This document shows, piece after piece, positions 11,223 to 23,001 of a stretch of DNA of 64,000 bases. Within the stretch, counting starts at the first letter, position 1, and each line of letters starts with the position of its first letter. Origin of the DNA: Cytospora piceicola. Taxonomy: Eukaryota > Ascomycota > Sordariomycetes > Diaporthales > Cytosporaceae. The translations under genes and the position numbers were made by a program. The stretch spans positions 1 through 64,000 of the forward strand of contig JALQBC010000048.1 in assembly GCA_023375675.1 (NCBI GenBank), in the 5' to 3' direction. Below the pieces are notes generated by a model. The model was not told the origin of the DNA. It did not search any database and saw only the letters and a program-made list of their open reading frames with translations.

Positions 11223-14200
11223 AAAAAACGTAAGGTAAAACTATAAAAATAAAAATATAGTATACGTTTATAATTAAACTTACAACTTATACCGACGTAA
11301 CGTTTTCCTAGTTAGAAGAAGGATAACCTTAAAGAACAGACTACTATACTAGAGGCCTTTATATTTTAGGTCGTAGTCTCTTTTTACGTTTAGTTATTAG
11401 TAGTTTAAAAGTGTTTATAAGCACTAATAGTTATCCTTACCCTTTCGTTCCGGTTATAGGCGGCTATATCGTCGACTATATCGACGATTATATTATCGAC
11501 TATAAATATACCGGTACTCTGTTTTTATACCGATCTACGAAAAGGTTATCGACTAGTTATATTTTAAAGTATATTATCGTTTAAGTATAAAGATACTAAT
11601 TAATTATTTAATTAAGCGTTTAACTAGTATTAAAGTTATTTAAACGGCTTTATATACTTAAAGTATTTCTTATAATAGTTATAGAAGGCTATTAAGGCGT
11701 TATATAAGTCGATAGTAAGATACTACTCCGGATCTTTATCTTACCCCTTCTACTATATATAGTACTATAGCTTATAATAGTATATCCGGAAAGCTACTAC
11801 TTATTTAACCTCTTATTTCTCGTTACCGTTTATAATCTCCCCTTTAAAACGTAAAGGTTTTTACTTAAGAAATAAGTCCTGTAAGTCTTTATAAAGACGG
11901 TTAGTATAAAACTTATAATAACCTTTCTATATTAAAAAGACCTTTAAGGTATAAGAATTATTCTTAATATTAATAATTTTATACGATTACTAGGTTAACG
12001 GAAAATTAAGTTTAATACTAAAATAGTCGGTAGTCTAAGTCTTCTTTATAATAAAAATATAGTCCTCGATTATAAAGTCTAAGACTTAATAATATTAATT
12101 TACTTATTATGTTATTCTTTTTTAAAAGTTTTTTATAGCTTATCGAGCTCGATTAATATAGCTTTATATTATCCTCGCGGTAGCCTATACCTGTTAATAA
12201 GAAAGATAGTTTTATAAAAACCTAAAGTTTTAAGTTTAGCTTTCTTAATTAAAATAAAGGCGAAGCCGGAATCTATAACGTACTTCGAAAAGTATTAAGC
12301 TATTTAATAACTTATATAAAAGGCAGGCTTAAATAAAGTTTAAAGCTAAGATTACTAAAGACTAATTATTTTAATAATAGTTAATAAATAACCGAAGTCG
12401 TTAATCGATCTATTAATTAAAGTTCTTAACTTATTTAATAGTTTAAAAATATCCGGCTAAAAAAAGGTTCTATCTAATCTCTATAATCCGGTAGGTTTTA
12501 TCTATAAAAGTAAAGATAAATTATAAACCTCGATTAAAAATAACAGATTTAAATAATTTAAATACTTTAAAAAGTCTTTCGTAGTATATCTAGATAATAT
12601 TTATTACTATTACCGTATTAGTATAAAGAACGTATTATAACGTTTTAGAAAAACGATCGACAATTACTAAAAGGTTATTATAACCTTTATAATTATTAAG
12701 TATCTTCTTAAAGTCTATAACTAGATACTACTAATACCGTTACAATAGTAATAAAAGATAAAGTAAGCCCGGGGTTTTATCTCGAAAGTACTTTACCGAC
12801 CGGTAGGTATAATTAGCTATAAAGCGGTAAACGTTTCCGCTTAAACTTAGCTATTAATACTATTACTATATAAGCTTTTTCGTCTTATTACGTTTAAGGT
12901 ATACCGTAGTAATTCTAAAATAAATATTATTAATTAAACGCGTTTATAGCTAGTTATAATCGAAAACTACTAATCGTCTATTATAAACGATATACTAATT
13001 ATTTATAAAAAAGAAACCGCTAACGTTTCGGTAAGCTTTATTATAGTATAATTTAAACGATAGATATTCGCGGTTATAATAAAGTAATAAACTTATTAAT
13101 TCTAAGCTTAACTATTTTAATAGGTATAAAAGCACGTTCTTTTTATAGTAAATAGTATTTACAGTATTATTAGCTGTTAAGTTAACCGGGTAAAAGTTAT
13201 ATAGCAGATTTAGATCTAATATATTGTAAATATCGAGTATAAAAAGGTCTACCTCCTTTTCTTATTTACGCTTAAATATATAAATTATATAGTATATATC
13301 TTATCGCTTTTTTTATAAACGGATATTATTCGGGTAACGTAATATTATATCGGCTATTATATTTTTTATACTTAAGCGATAACAGATTATAAAGTTAAAC
13401 TATAATAATAAGTCGGCTTAGCTAGCTTACCGACGATTTAAAAAGCGTTTAATACTAAAGTAGATTAAAGCTCGGTAATTTATAATTACTTTAAATAAGG
13501 CTGCTTATAGCCCGATTAACTCGGCTTTTTAAAACTTTAAACCTCGGATTATAGCTAAAAGCTTTTTATTATAAATACTATAGTTTATCTCGGCCGGTAT
13601 TATAGTTTTAAAAAAGAAACCTACTAGGTATTACTTATTATTTTCTATTTAAGTTAATATCTTAACGACTACTTCGTCTAATACGTCCGTTTTAACTTTA
13701 TAAGCAAGCTATATTTAAAATAAGTAAGTACCGATACCGTCGTTAGCCGGTATTTAAGCTTTTTAAATATAACGTTATAATTTACTAACTAATAAAAGCT
13801 TTTTCCCTTATAAGTTAGTCGAGTTAAAAGCTTAACGATTCGGCTATATTCGGGTATAAATCGGTAGTAGAAATTATAAAATCTTAAGAATAACTATACC
13901 TTTTTTAGTATATTAAGTAAACGTTAATTATAAACTACTATAATCTTTTTAAGGTTAGTAAAAATACCTTTTATTCCGATAATAAACTTTAAAAACTTTA
14001 TTTAAGTAATATAAAATTTATACTTTTTTAAATTAGTTTATAGTTTAACGTCTTTTAATCGTTTTAAAATAGTTATTATATATCGTATATAATCTTCTTT
14101 TATTTTAAAGAAAATAATAATATTATCGATATAAGTATAGCAGAACTTATTTAAATAGTTTATTAAAATCTTGTTAATATACTGTTAAAAGGTAGCCGGC

Positions 14201-17200
14201 TTATTTATTAAGCTAAAAGGTATAACCTTATAACGGTAAAATCCTTATTTAATACAGAAAGTAGTAAAGTCTTTACTACCGAGGTTTATTCAGATTTTAT
14301 AGAACGTTTGTTATACGTCGATCTTAATAAAAATAGTTAACTAATTTAGCTAGGCTATAGTTTCGTTAATTAAAAATAATAGATATTAGTCTTTTTCTAT
14401 TACTATATTTAGTTTCTGGTAGTTTACGTAAAAACGTAGCCTTTCTTTAGCCTTAATAATTATTAAAATAGAAAAGGCTTATAAAGTCTTAACAGGTTTA
14501 ATAAATCCTTTATTTAAGTTATTTAGTATATATACTTTAATAGCTTTTACTTTTTCTAAAGATATCTTCTGTAAAAGGTTATAGTTAATAGCTTTTTCGA
14601 CCGACGTTTTATCTTTTAGTTTAATTTTATAATCGTATAAACGGTATATCGATAGCCGATCGAACTTTACTTTATTAAAGGTTCGAAGTAAGTAGTAATA
14701 TTCTTTCGGAACTTATATTAATATTCGTTAGTAAAGTTCTTCTTTATCGAAAAGTATATTTTCGACTTTCTTATTTCTTTTATTTTAAATATAGCGGTCG
14801 ATTTTATATAGTAAGGTAACTATAACCTTAGAATTATCCTGTTTCGCTATTATTATAAATAGTTAAGTACTAATAATAAAGATATTAATATAGCGGTAGG
14901 TTTAACTAATTCTGTCTTTAGTTAAAATATAGTCTCTTTTAGCGTTATAACTATAAAAGCGTTATCGTTCTTTTTCTTACTCTTTCCGTACCTGTCGGTA
15001 TACCTTTCGTTACTTTAACGTTTAAAACTACTAAGGTAAAGTAGTAGACGGTTGTTTTAACGTTTTTATTAAAGCGTTTTCTATTTTACAGATCCTTTTA
15101 TTTTAATAACAGGGTTATATAATAAGAAGGTAAAGCGGAAAGCTTAGTTAAAACGAGTTTTAAGTAAGGGTATCCTTTAAAGTATAAATACGTATATATA
15201 CTGTTATTACTATAAAGTCTTTTACTGTATAGCTTTTTTCTAGCGGTATATCTGTATACTATCCCTTTTCCGGAGGTACTTAATACGGTAATACTTTAAG
15301 CCGTAATAAAAGTACCTTATAATCCGTTTAAGGTTCTGTTAGTCGTCCCTTCGAGCCGAAATAATAATATCGGCGCCTTATATCGAGTATTACGTTAAAG
15401 TTTATAAACTACTTATAGCTAATAATAATATTATATTTTATATCTATTATAACTATTAGCAGCCGTTTATAAAAACAACTTTAAATAACTAGGTTAGCTA
15501 TTAAAGCTATATTTATTAGTTATAATACCTTACCGTTAAATCCTTTTATTAAGTATAAGAGAAATTCTGTAATTTATTAGATTCCGAAAAGGGTTTTTAA
15601 TATTTTTACTATAAATATTATATTTATAAAAATTAAACCGTTTACTCTTATATCTTTTAATCCTTTTATATATAAAGTTATTTTATTATATACTACTATA
15701 TAAGATAAAAGTAATATATCGCCTTTTATAATCTGTAAAAAGAAATTAAAAGGTATTATCTTATTAACGTTTAAGTCTATATAGTTAGTTCCGTTATATA
15801 TCTTTATAAAGGAGATATCTTTTAAAAAAGAGTTTAATTATCTTAAAGTACCTATTTTTTCGCCTCCGCTTTAACTAGCTTATCGGTATTCGAAAAAACC
15901 TAATATTTGTAAGCAGCCTCGATCTATACGATATAAGCTTAATAACGGCTCTCGTAGTTACTTATATTAGTTCTTTTCGGAAGGTAAGAGTAAATATAGC
16001 TAATATATTTAGTCTACTTATAATTATAGTAAGCTTTTAACTTAAATAGTCGAATTACCTTATTCTTAAAGGCTTTACGTTACTAAGTAATTTAAATAGT
16101 ATTTAACTTACCGCTTCCCGAAAAGCTATTAATATTTCCGTTATTTAAGTTCTGCCGAGTAATAAGTTAGTTAATAGCTAAATAGTTATTTTAGTTCCGA
16201 CGGTTAAAACCTTTATTACCTTCCGAAGAGGTCTTTATAAAATATAGCTAAGTAGAATATTAGTTATTATAGTCGACTTACTAAGTAATACGATAATACT
16301 TTTTAAAGTTAACTAAAGGATTAACCTTACTTAAGGTTATAACAGACTATAGCCGAGGAATATTAGCTAGCTTATTATAAATCTTCTTTTTTTACTCGAA
16401 CTTATTAATATATAGTTTACTTATTAATCCGATAAAAGTATTATAAAAAGTAAAAAAGGTTTTATTAAGTCTTATTCCGAGTCTTTTAAACTTCGCTTTA
16501 ACTTTTATTAATTTATTCGGATTATCGTACTTATTTTTTAACTAGGTTAAAAGACTTTTAAAGGTAGTAATTTAGTTAAAGTTATTTAACTTAAAATAAA
16601 AAGCTAAAGTAACTGTAGCTTATCCGCCGACGAAAAACTTAATAGTAATTATACGTTATCGATTAAATAAGTAGTAGTTTATATTTTTTATAAGCTTATT
16701 CTCGAGTTTATAGATTTAAACCTTAAAAGAAAAGTTCTTATCTTTTTTATTATCGTTATATTAAATAAAAAGGTTTAAAACCTTAGTAAAACGCTTAACT
16801 TTATATTAGGTATTTCTTTTTAAGTATTTAGTAAACTTAATATTAAAGGTATTACAGTTAAGAAAAAGGATAAGCTAGTTGTTTTTAAAGGACGACGAAT
16901 TATTATTTTTAAAAGCTAGTTATAAAGGTAACTAAAGCCATCTTACTTTAACTACCTATCCCCGAAGCCTTTCGATCTCGAATCTTATAGAACGTCTTTC
17001 CGCTAATAAGTTGTAAATAAAAAAGTCTTTTTTTTTTAACTATTTATCTTATTCTTATATAGTATTATTAAGTAAAGCAATCTTTTACTAAACCTAATTA
17101 TTAATTAGGTAAAAAGTAGTTTTATTTATTTTTTTTATAGCGTTTATAAAAACGCTTATAGTACCGCCGAAGTGCTTTACCTATAGTTTTATATTACTAA

Positions 17201-17940
17201 AATTCTTATTAAGTCCTTTAGCTAAAAAGTATAGCTTTATTAAATAAGCTTATTAAGCTTAGTTAAGTATATATATTAAGCTAAATTCTTTATAAAAGAT
17301 ATAGGTATCCTGTTAAAACATCTTCTTAAAGGTTTCTATATTTAAAAGGCCTTTTAATTTCTATATCTTCTTTCTTACCTTTATTAAAAGGGGACATCTT
17401 TAGCCTTATAAATCTTACTATAGTAATTAACCTTATCTTCGATATCGGCGTCAATTTTATTTATTATTAGTTAGTAACGCAGAGTATCGTTTATCTGTTA
17501 TTTAAAAATCTTAAGTTTTTCGCGCGGCTTCGGTATTATAAGTTTATTATTATTATTGTTATCGTTATCGTTAACGTTAACGTTGTTACTATCGCGTTTT
17601 AACGTTTAAAAAGTAGCGGTTATAATGTTAATCGTCTGTCGAGTAGCTTTAAGGGATTATCGATAAAAGTAGGTTTTCGGACGCTTATCGTTTCGAAGTA
17701 TTACTTTATTAACGTTAGCTAAAGAAAACCTAACCTTTTTAACTAACTTTACGATAGGCTTAAAATTAAACTTAAGCTTAAAATCAGGCCTTTCGGTTAC
17801 GTTATTATAACGGTAGGTTATAAGGTTAAAGGTATTACCGAATAATCTAAGTATCTCGACGTTAAATATATCGCTTACGCCTTTAGCTATCGTGTTTATT
17901 TATTATAGATATTTATTTATACAGCTTTCTTAAGCTATAA
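11223..17940 (-). pseudogene. gag-pol remnant of the LTR retrotransposon
   Basis: The interior of the nested element has no long open frame on either strand. The minus strand carries the reverse transcriptase remnant near 14.1 kb. By the family's usual order, gag and protease would lie toward 15-17.9 kb and integrase toward 11.3-13.5 kb, but I did not identify their motifs reliably. CpA and TpG are nearly absent throughout while CpG persists. Confidence 0.75.
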
Positions 17941-17961
17941 GGATATTTAGTCTTTAATAAT

Positions 17962-18206
17962 TATAACGTAATTAAGCTGATTACGGTATAAGGCTCGTTT
18001 TTAATTACGTAATATTATAAATTATCGAAAAGGTTCTGCCTATTAAAAGAAAAGAGAGAAGAAATAGAACTTAAAGCTTAAAGCCTAGCTATTTAAACTA
18101 AGGTGTAGGCGATTCAGAGAGCTTATCGATAAGGCTAGTAATAAGGTTAGGGTTATACACTGACCCTGCTACTAGCCCTGCTTCCGTTCGCCTTATAATT
18201 ATAACA
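17962..18206 (-). repeat. LTR, 5' end of the element in coding orientation
   Basis: 245 bp, partner of 10966-11210. It carries more A and T at transition sites than its partner in the first 40 bases (GTAATTAAG, CGGTATAAGG), so the two LTRs were mutated independently at CpA/TpG sites. Confidence 0.92.
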
Positions 18207-18440
18207 TTTAATATATTAGTTTTATTAATATTAAACAGATATTATTATATTAGTTATATTAGTATTAACTAGCTAGAATATATTATATTTTAATATATTA
18301 GTTTTATTAATATTAAACAGATATTATTATATTAGTTATATTAGTCTTAAGTAGTTAAAGTATATATTAATATATTATATTACTTTTATTAATATTAAAC
18401 AGATATTATTATATTAGTTATATTAATATTATATAACTAT
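18207..18440. repeat. Tandem 60-85-bp units at the right end of the hAT element
   Basis: About three copies of a unit containing TTAGTTTTATTAATATTAAA, CAGATATTATTATATTAG and TTATATTAGTATTAACTAGC. A further copy lies left of the nested element at 10880-10965, so the retrotransposon inserted into this array. The first five bases (TTTAA) are its right target duplication. Confidence 0.8.
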
Positions 18441-18634
18441 TAAGTTAATTAAAATCTATTAAAGTTTTTTTAAATCTTTTTTTAATATTAGCTTTAGTAC
18501 TTTTAGTTACTATAGTAACTAACTAAACTAACTAAGGAAAATTTACTAACTAACTAACTAAGACTAAACCTCCATTGAAAGTGACTAAAGTTAGTTTAGT
18601 CTTAGTTAGTTTAGTTAGTTACTAAAGACTAAAG

Positions 18635-18652
18635 ACTAAATTTCCAACCCTG
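18635..18652 (-). repeat. hAT right terminal inverted repeat
   Basis: Exact reverse complement of 6211-6228, directly followed by the right copy of the target duplication. Confidence 0.95.
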
Positions 18653-18660
18653 ACGGGGAG
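18653..18660. repeat. Target site duplication, right copy (hAT)
   Basis: ACGGGGAG, identical to 6203-6210. Normal-composition DNA resumes here without any transition zone. Confidence 0.95.
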
Positions 18661-19495
18661 TAGCGGTTCCAAGATTACATGGAATATTACTCTTCGAGGT
18701 GGGAAACCGACTCTTACCTTGGCTATTATCCACCGCATCAGGCACAGAGAATTCGTATCGAGGCAACTGTCACACCTCATCCATTGCAATGTTGGTAACT
18801 TGAAAGTCTATTGATCTAGGCAGCATGCCGGCTACCATGGATACCTAGAAAGCCCAATGACTCCGGAAAATGAAGGAGGGCGGCGTAATGTTCAGACCTG
18901 GTAAGGAACTCCTTTCGTCTGGGTATCATCTCGTTAGACGTGTCGTGTAATGAAAAAAAAAAAAATTGAAGAAAAAAAAAAGATTAACCAAATGCAGAAC
19001 GTGCCTCCCTTGAAATCTATGGGGAGATATTACTCGAACGTGAACCACCCCCAAACAAACACACCTCCGTCTCCCCAAGTCGCCTGGTAGCCTGATATTG
19101 GGTATCAAAGTCTGGAAGAAATTCTAGTATGCATCAAAAAAGTGTAGAGGAGATGTAAGTCAAAGAGACAACTCGTTCTGCCGTCTAAGCACCTTAGCAT
19201 GACCAACTGTGAGCCCCTTCATGCAGTGTGCGTTGAAACAGAAAGACTAGGGATGAAATTATCGAGAAAGCAGCAATCCACCCAAAGTGACGACCTATCC
19301 CGTCATCAAATGAGTAAGGCGCCCCGATTATTCGACGCCGTCGCAAATGTAGATCCCCAGCCTGAAGTCTGATGAACCCTGGACTGCATCCCAACGTTAA
19401 GTCATGACAAACTACCATGAGAAAGCATCGCACGCCATCGGTCATTATTAACAACAAGGGAGTAAAAGTTGATCCGCAATGACTGCTGATGGTCT
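18661..19495. other. 3' flank of the SNF2 gene
   Basis: Unique sequence without a convincing gene. It has two A-rich runs near 18952-18982. It presumably holds the 3' UTR of the minus-strand helicase gene. Confidence 0.6.
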
Positions 19496-22400
19496 CTACT
19501 TGAAGAGACTCCGCAGATCCATGAGCCTCTGCTTCGCGGCCTCGGACTTCGAGAGAAATCCACCAGCCTCGCCCTTCTGACGATCCATACTGAGCGATGC
19601 CAGCTTTGTCTTCTTGTCCTGGAGCTCGCGCATTTTCTCTTCGAAGCTGCCCGCCATCAGCAGACGGACGCAATCGACCTCCCGTTTCTGGCCGAGTCGA
19701 TGCACACGGTCAATAGCCTGTGCTTCGGCAGCTGGGTTGAAGAGCGGCTCCATGATGTACACGGAATTGCCCGCTGTGAGATTGAGGCCCAAACCGCCGG
19801 CGGTGATAGAGACGAGGATCACCTGGACAGATGGATCCTCACGGAAGTTGTCCATCGCTCGTGTACGGGCTGTACGGGTCATCTTGCCGTCGAGACGGGT
19901 GTACGTGATTCCCTCTTCTTGGAGGGCCATCGTAATCAGGTCCAGGTTCGTAGTCCACTGGGAAAAGACGACAGATTTGTAAGGGGGCTCGTCAGGATTA
20001 GCCTCACTCATATTCTTCCAGTTCCTGAGCTGCTCGACGAGATACCGAACTTTCGTGTTGGGGCCGTTCCAGTCTTTCAAGGCCTTGCTAGCCTTTGATC
20101 CACCTCTTCCCTCGGCATGCGCGTCGTGCTCTTGTCCAGCTCTAGACAAGCGGAGAGGAACGAGCCTGTTCTCGGTGGGCAATCCGCAAGCGCAAGACGC
20201 CCCAAAGTCCTTGATGCACGAGGTGCAGATCAAGTGATAGCAGGGCGTCATATGGCCAATGACATCCTCCTGACGTTCCGACTCAATGTCTGCCCCCTCT
20301 TTGGACCCAAGCCTTTGGTTGCACGCTATGCAGTTGTCGCCGTTGGTGTCTTTCATAAGGTTGAACATGACGTAGGCTTGGTTCTCGTCAAGGGCTGGTT
20401 TTTGATCCTCATCGTCACTGTCGAGATCGATAGGCGAGTCTGAGCTCATGCCCTCGAGCAACCTCAGATCATCATCATTCATAAGGTCCTTGCCGCCGGA
20501 GCAGAATAAGCGCAGCCGTAAAATAGCTTGCAGAATATGGATATACGTTCTGCCACCGACCATGCGTTCACGCTGCCCAGTAAGCACGTTCACGCGGACC
20601 TGAGCATCTTTCTCAAAGGCATCGTACATCCGTCGCTCCTCGGGTGAGAACTGCAGCCTGATTGTCCTGTCGCGCCTGTCCGGTAGGTTGATCTTGTCTT
20701 TCATGCGGCGGAGAGTGATGGTATCCACGAGGATGCGAAGCTTGGGTACAACGTTTTCATCGCACAATTTGAATGGAGTGATGATGTATTGGTTGAACCT
20801 GCTGCGGTCGTCAAACGGCTTGATGCGCAGGAAGGCAAGAAGAGCAGCGAGATCTTCAAGCTTATTCTGCACCGGTGTCCCCGTGACCGCCCATCGACGG
20901 TTGGCTTGGAGCCGACAGATAGCCTTGAATTGGAGTGTCGATTGTTCTCGGATCATGTGCGCCTCGTCAAGCACAACTCTGAACCAGCCGATGTCCTCGA
21001 GTGGGTGAGGGCCGCGCTTACTTGCAAAACGAGCGCTCAGCTCACTGGATACGGACCCGTAAGTCGTGATCACCAAGTCAAATTGTGCCAGCCTATCCGC
21101 GTCTTTGATTCGATGGGGACCATGGTAGATGTGATAAGATAACGTGTTGGGCTGTACGTGTTGTTTGATCTGTTCCTCCCAGTTGGTGACTGTGCTGAGG
21201 GGGCAGATCAAAAGAGTCGCCTTGGAATTTCTCTTCAGCCTGGTCAGACCCAAGGCCTCGGGTCTTGGGGGAGCAAAATTGTTTGGATGTTGTCTCCGCT
21301 CAGCTTCGGGTGGCGTTTGTTGAACAGGGTCCATCCACATCCACTGTTGTGATTCGGGCAGGGTAGATGCCACCAGAGACAGGATACTGAGTGTCTTGCC
21401 CAGACCCATCATATCCGCAAGTATACCCCCCTGAGCCTTGGCAGGTGGTTGGCGAGATTGTTCGTTGGTAATAACATTGTAGTAGCACACCTGACCGTAC
21501 CCGACGGATCGCGCCTGCCATAGCTCGTCCACCATCTTAGACGGGTCTTCTCGTTCCAACATGAAATGTAGGGCTTGCTTCTGATGCTTTAAGAGAGGCG
21601 TCACGATGCATTCGCCGGGCTCGCGTTCAGGGAGATCGTCTGTCTCTTTCAGAGAGTCAAAGACACTCAGAACGTCGGACCGTATCTCTTCCTCCGTACG
21701 TGCAACCGGGGGTGGTGCGGGTTGTGTGTACGCCCTAGGTGCTGTAATGGCTCGGTTCTCCTTTGCCAGAGGATTGAAGACCATGACACCCTTGTCCACC
21801 CTCGTAGGGCTCAATAGGTTCAGGTGTGCCCTCTCGAGGTTGTGACCAACTGTCTTGGCGAACCTGTACTTCCCGTATAGCATCAACTGAAGAGGATATG
21901 ATTTGGAGATTGGCTTTCCAGCTTCCTCCCCGGGCAAGCGCCGTCGTATGCCAATCATGACATCGGTTCGCAGTCCCAACAAGCGGGCATCAAGAAGTGG
22001 GGCGAGTCCGTGTGAAGTCCTCGAATCCAACTTGCCAATAATTGTCCTTGTGTGGTCATACACCTCAATCGTAGATGACCTGTCCTCGGCAAGTCTTCTC
22101 AGCACGACCTTGACTTGGGGCCAACTGCCTGGAGTTAAGGTTCGAGAACCTGGCTTAGGGCAGGGAACGATATGGCAGTTGACCGAGGCCCCGCCAATCA
22201 TGCCAAAACAGACTTCTTGGTCTCTCGGGTCCCTGACCTCAACGACATCATCATCATCATCCCCTGGCTACAGTTAGCAACACGTCTGTGATAGGAAACT
22301 CCAGAGGAGTGGGGCCTCCAAGTACCTCCAGTCAAATCAACGGTGGTCTGAGACTGCGACGTTGCGGAAGGTGCCTCCTGTCCATCTTGTCGTTTCTGCT

Positions 22401-23001
22401 TTACGTATTCCGATAACATGCCACTGCTGCCATTGCTGTTGAATCCGTTCTGGCCCGTTTGGTCGTCCAAGTCTTCCTCAATCCTGCGTCGCTTCGCCAT
22501 AGGAACGCTGCTGCGGTCCTGAACATTGTTCATACGTTCAATCATAGTGCTCATGCCGTTTGGGGTCGAGCTCCGCGGTGTTCTTGCATCTGGGGTCATC
22601 GAGGGTTGGGGAGGTTGTGCGCGGAATGTCGGAGTATCGTTGGGACTCGAGAAGTGGAATGCGAACTGGGTTGCGATGTTGTTTGTAGAGTTTGTCCCAT
22701 TCGAGGGCGCTCGGGAGGAAACGGGGGAGGGCACAGGAGCAAGATGTTGAGACGAGATCGCCGCCTTGGGGTTCAGCAGGGCGGCAGGGGACCATGCGGC
22801 CACCTGGCGACTCGTGGTTTCACCTTCATCTTTATTGTGAGTTAGATGGGTGGTGGAATGTTCTTGGGGTGGCTGGCGAGAAGACAGAGGCTCGACATCA
22901 TGGCCGAGATCGGGGTTCCCTGCCTGTTGCTGGGGCGGGAGTTGAGAGTGGGTCGAAAGAAAGGAAGGAGGAGTACCATTATCAAGGTTTCTCGAAGCCA
23001 T
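19496..23001 (-). CDS. Rad5/HLTF-like SNF2 helicase with RING finger
   Basis: Predicted nuclear DNA-dependent ATPase of the SNF2 Rad5/HLTF type, known for remodelling and ubiquitin-ligase roles in post-replication repair. Two exons, 23001-22326 and 22263-19496, give 1147 residues; the junction reads VDLTGGDDDDDVVEV. Order: low-complexity N-terminus with a basic AKRRRIEED motif, a HIRAN-like region (about 240-370), SNF2 ATPase with Walker A ADMMGLGKT (about 508) and DEAH in VVLDEAHMI (about 658). A C3HC4-type RING is inserted between the ATPase lobes (CIACN, then CYHLICTSC and CACG). The helicase C lobe has VVFSQWTTNLDLI and IDRVHRLGQKREVD, and the protein ends RSLFK. The upstream in-frame TTG at 23016 was rejected in favour of ATG at 23001. 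All key motifs look intact. The exact family member (RAD5 itself or a paralogue) is not settled. Confidence 0.93.

Larger units (their letters stand above)
10966..18206 (-). mobile_element. Nested Ty3/Gypsy-type LTR retrotransposon, RIP-degraded
   Basis: A 7,241-bp element with two 245-bp LTRs, flanked by the perfect 5-bp duplication TTTAA (10961-10965 and 18207-18211). Coding orientation is minus. A reverse-transcriptase active-site remnant reads KFCYTYIDNIIIF near 14150-14110, where the family has YIDD and the D-to-N change fits RIP. A purine tract (AAAAGAAGGGT on the minus strand) abuts the LTR at 11211-11222, where a polypurine tract is expected for that orientation. The class (Gypsy rather than Copia) rests mainly on the YIDD-type motif and size, so it is less certain than the element itself. 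Confidence 0.92.
6211..18652. mobile_element. hAT DNA transposon, RIP-degraded, with nested LTR element
   Basis: Both ends carry the same 18-bp inverted repeat (CAGGGTTGGAAATTTAGT), beginning with CAGGG as in many hAT elements. The perfect 8-bp duplication ACGGGGAG flanks it. Subterminal DNA is rich in short ACTAA/TTAGT repeats at both ends. The left half holds remains of a transposase on the minus strand with a readable hAT dimerisation domain. Removing the nested LTR element and one copy of its 5-bp duplication leaves a hAT of about 5.2 kb. Nearly all CpA/TpG is gone, consistent with RIP, so the element is inactive. It lies between the convergent 3' ends of two genes and disrupts neither. 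Confidence 0.95.

Noticed and set aside
10966..18206. LTR element coding on the plus strand
   Set aside because: The RT motif reads only on the minus strand, and the purine tract lies beside the left LTR on that strand.
6211..18652. Starship-type giant element
   Set aside because: Terminal inverted repeats with an 8-bp duplication and a hAT dimerisation domain define a hAT. No tyrosine-recombinase (DUF3435-like) captain gene or cargo genes were seen.
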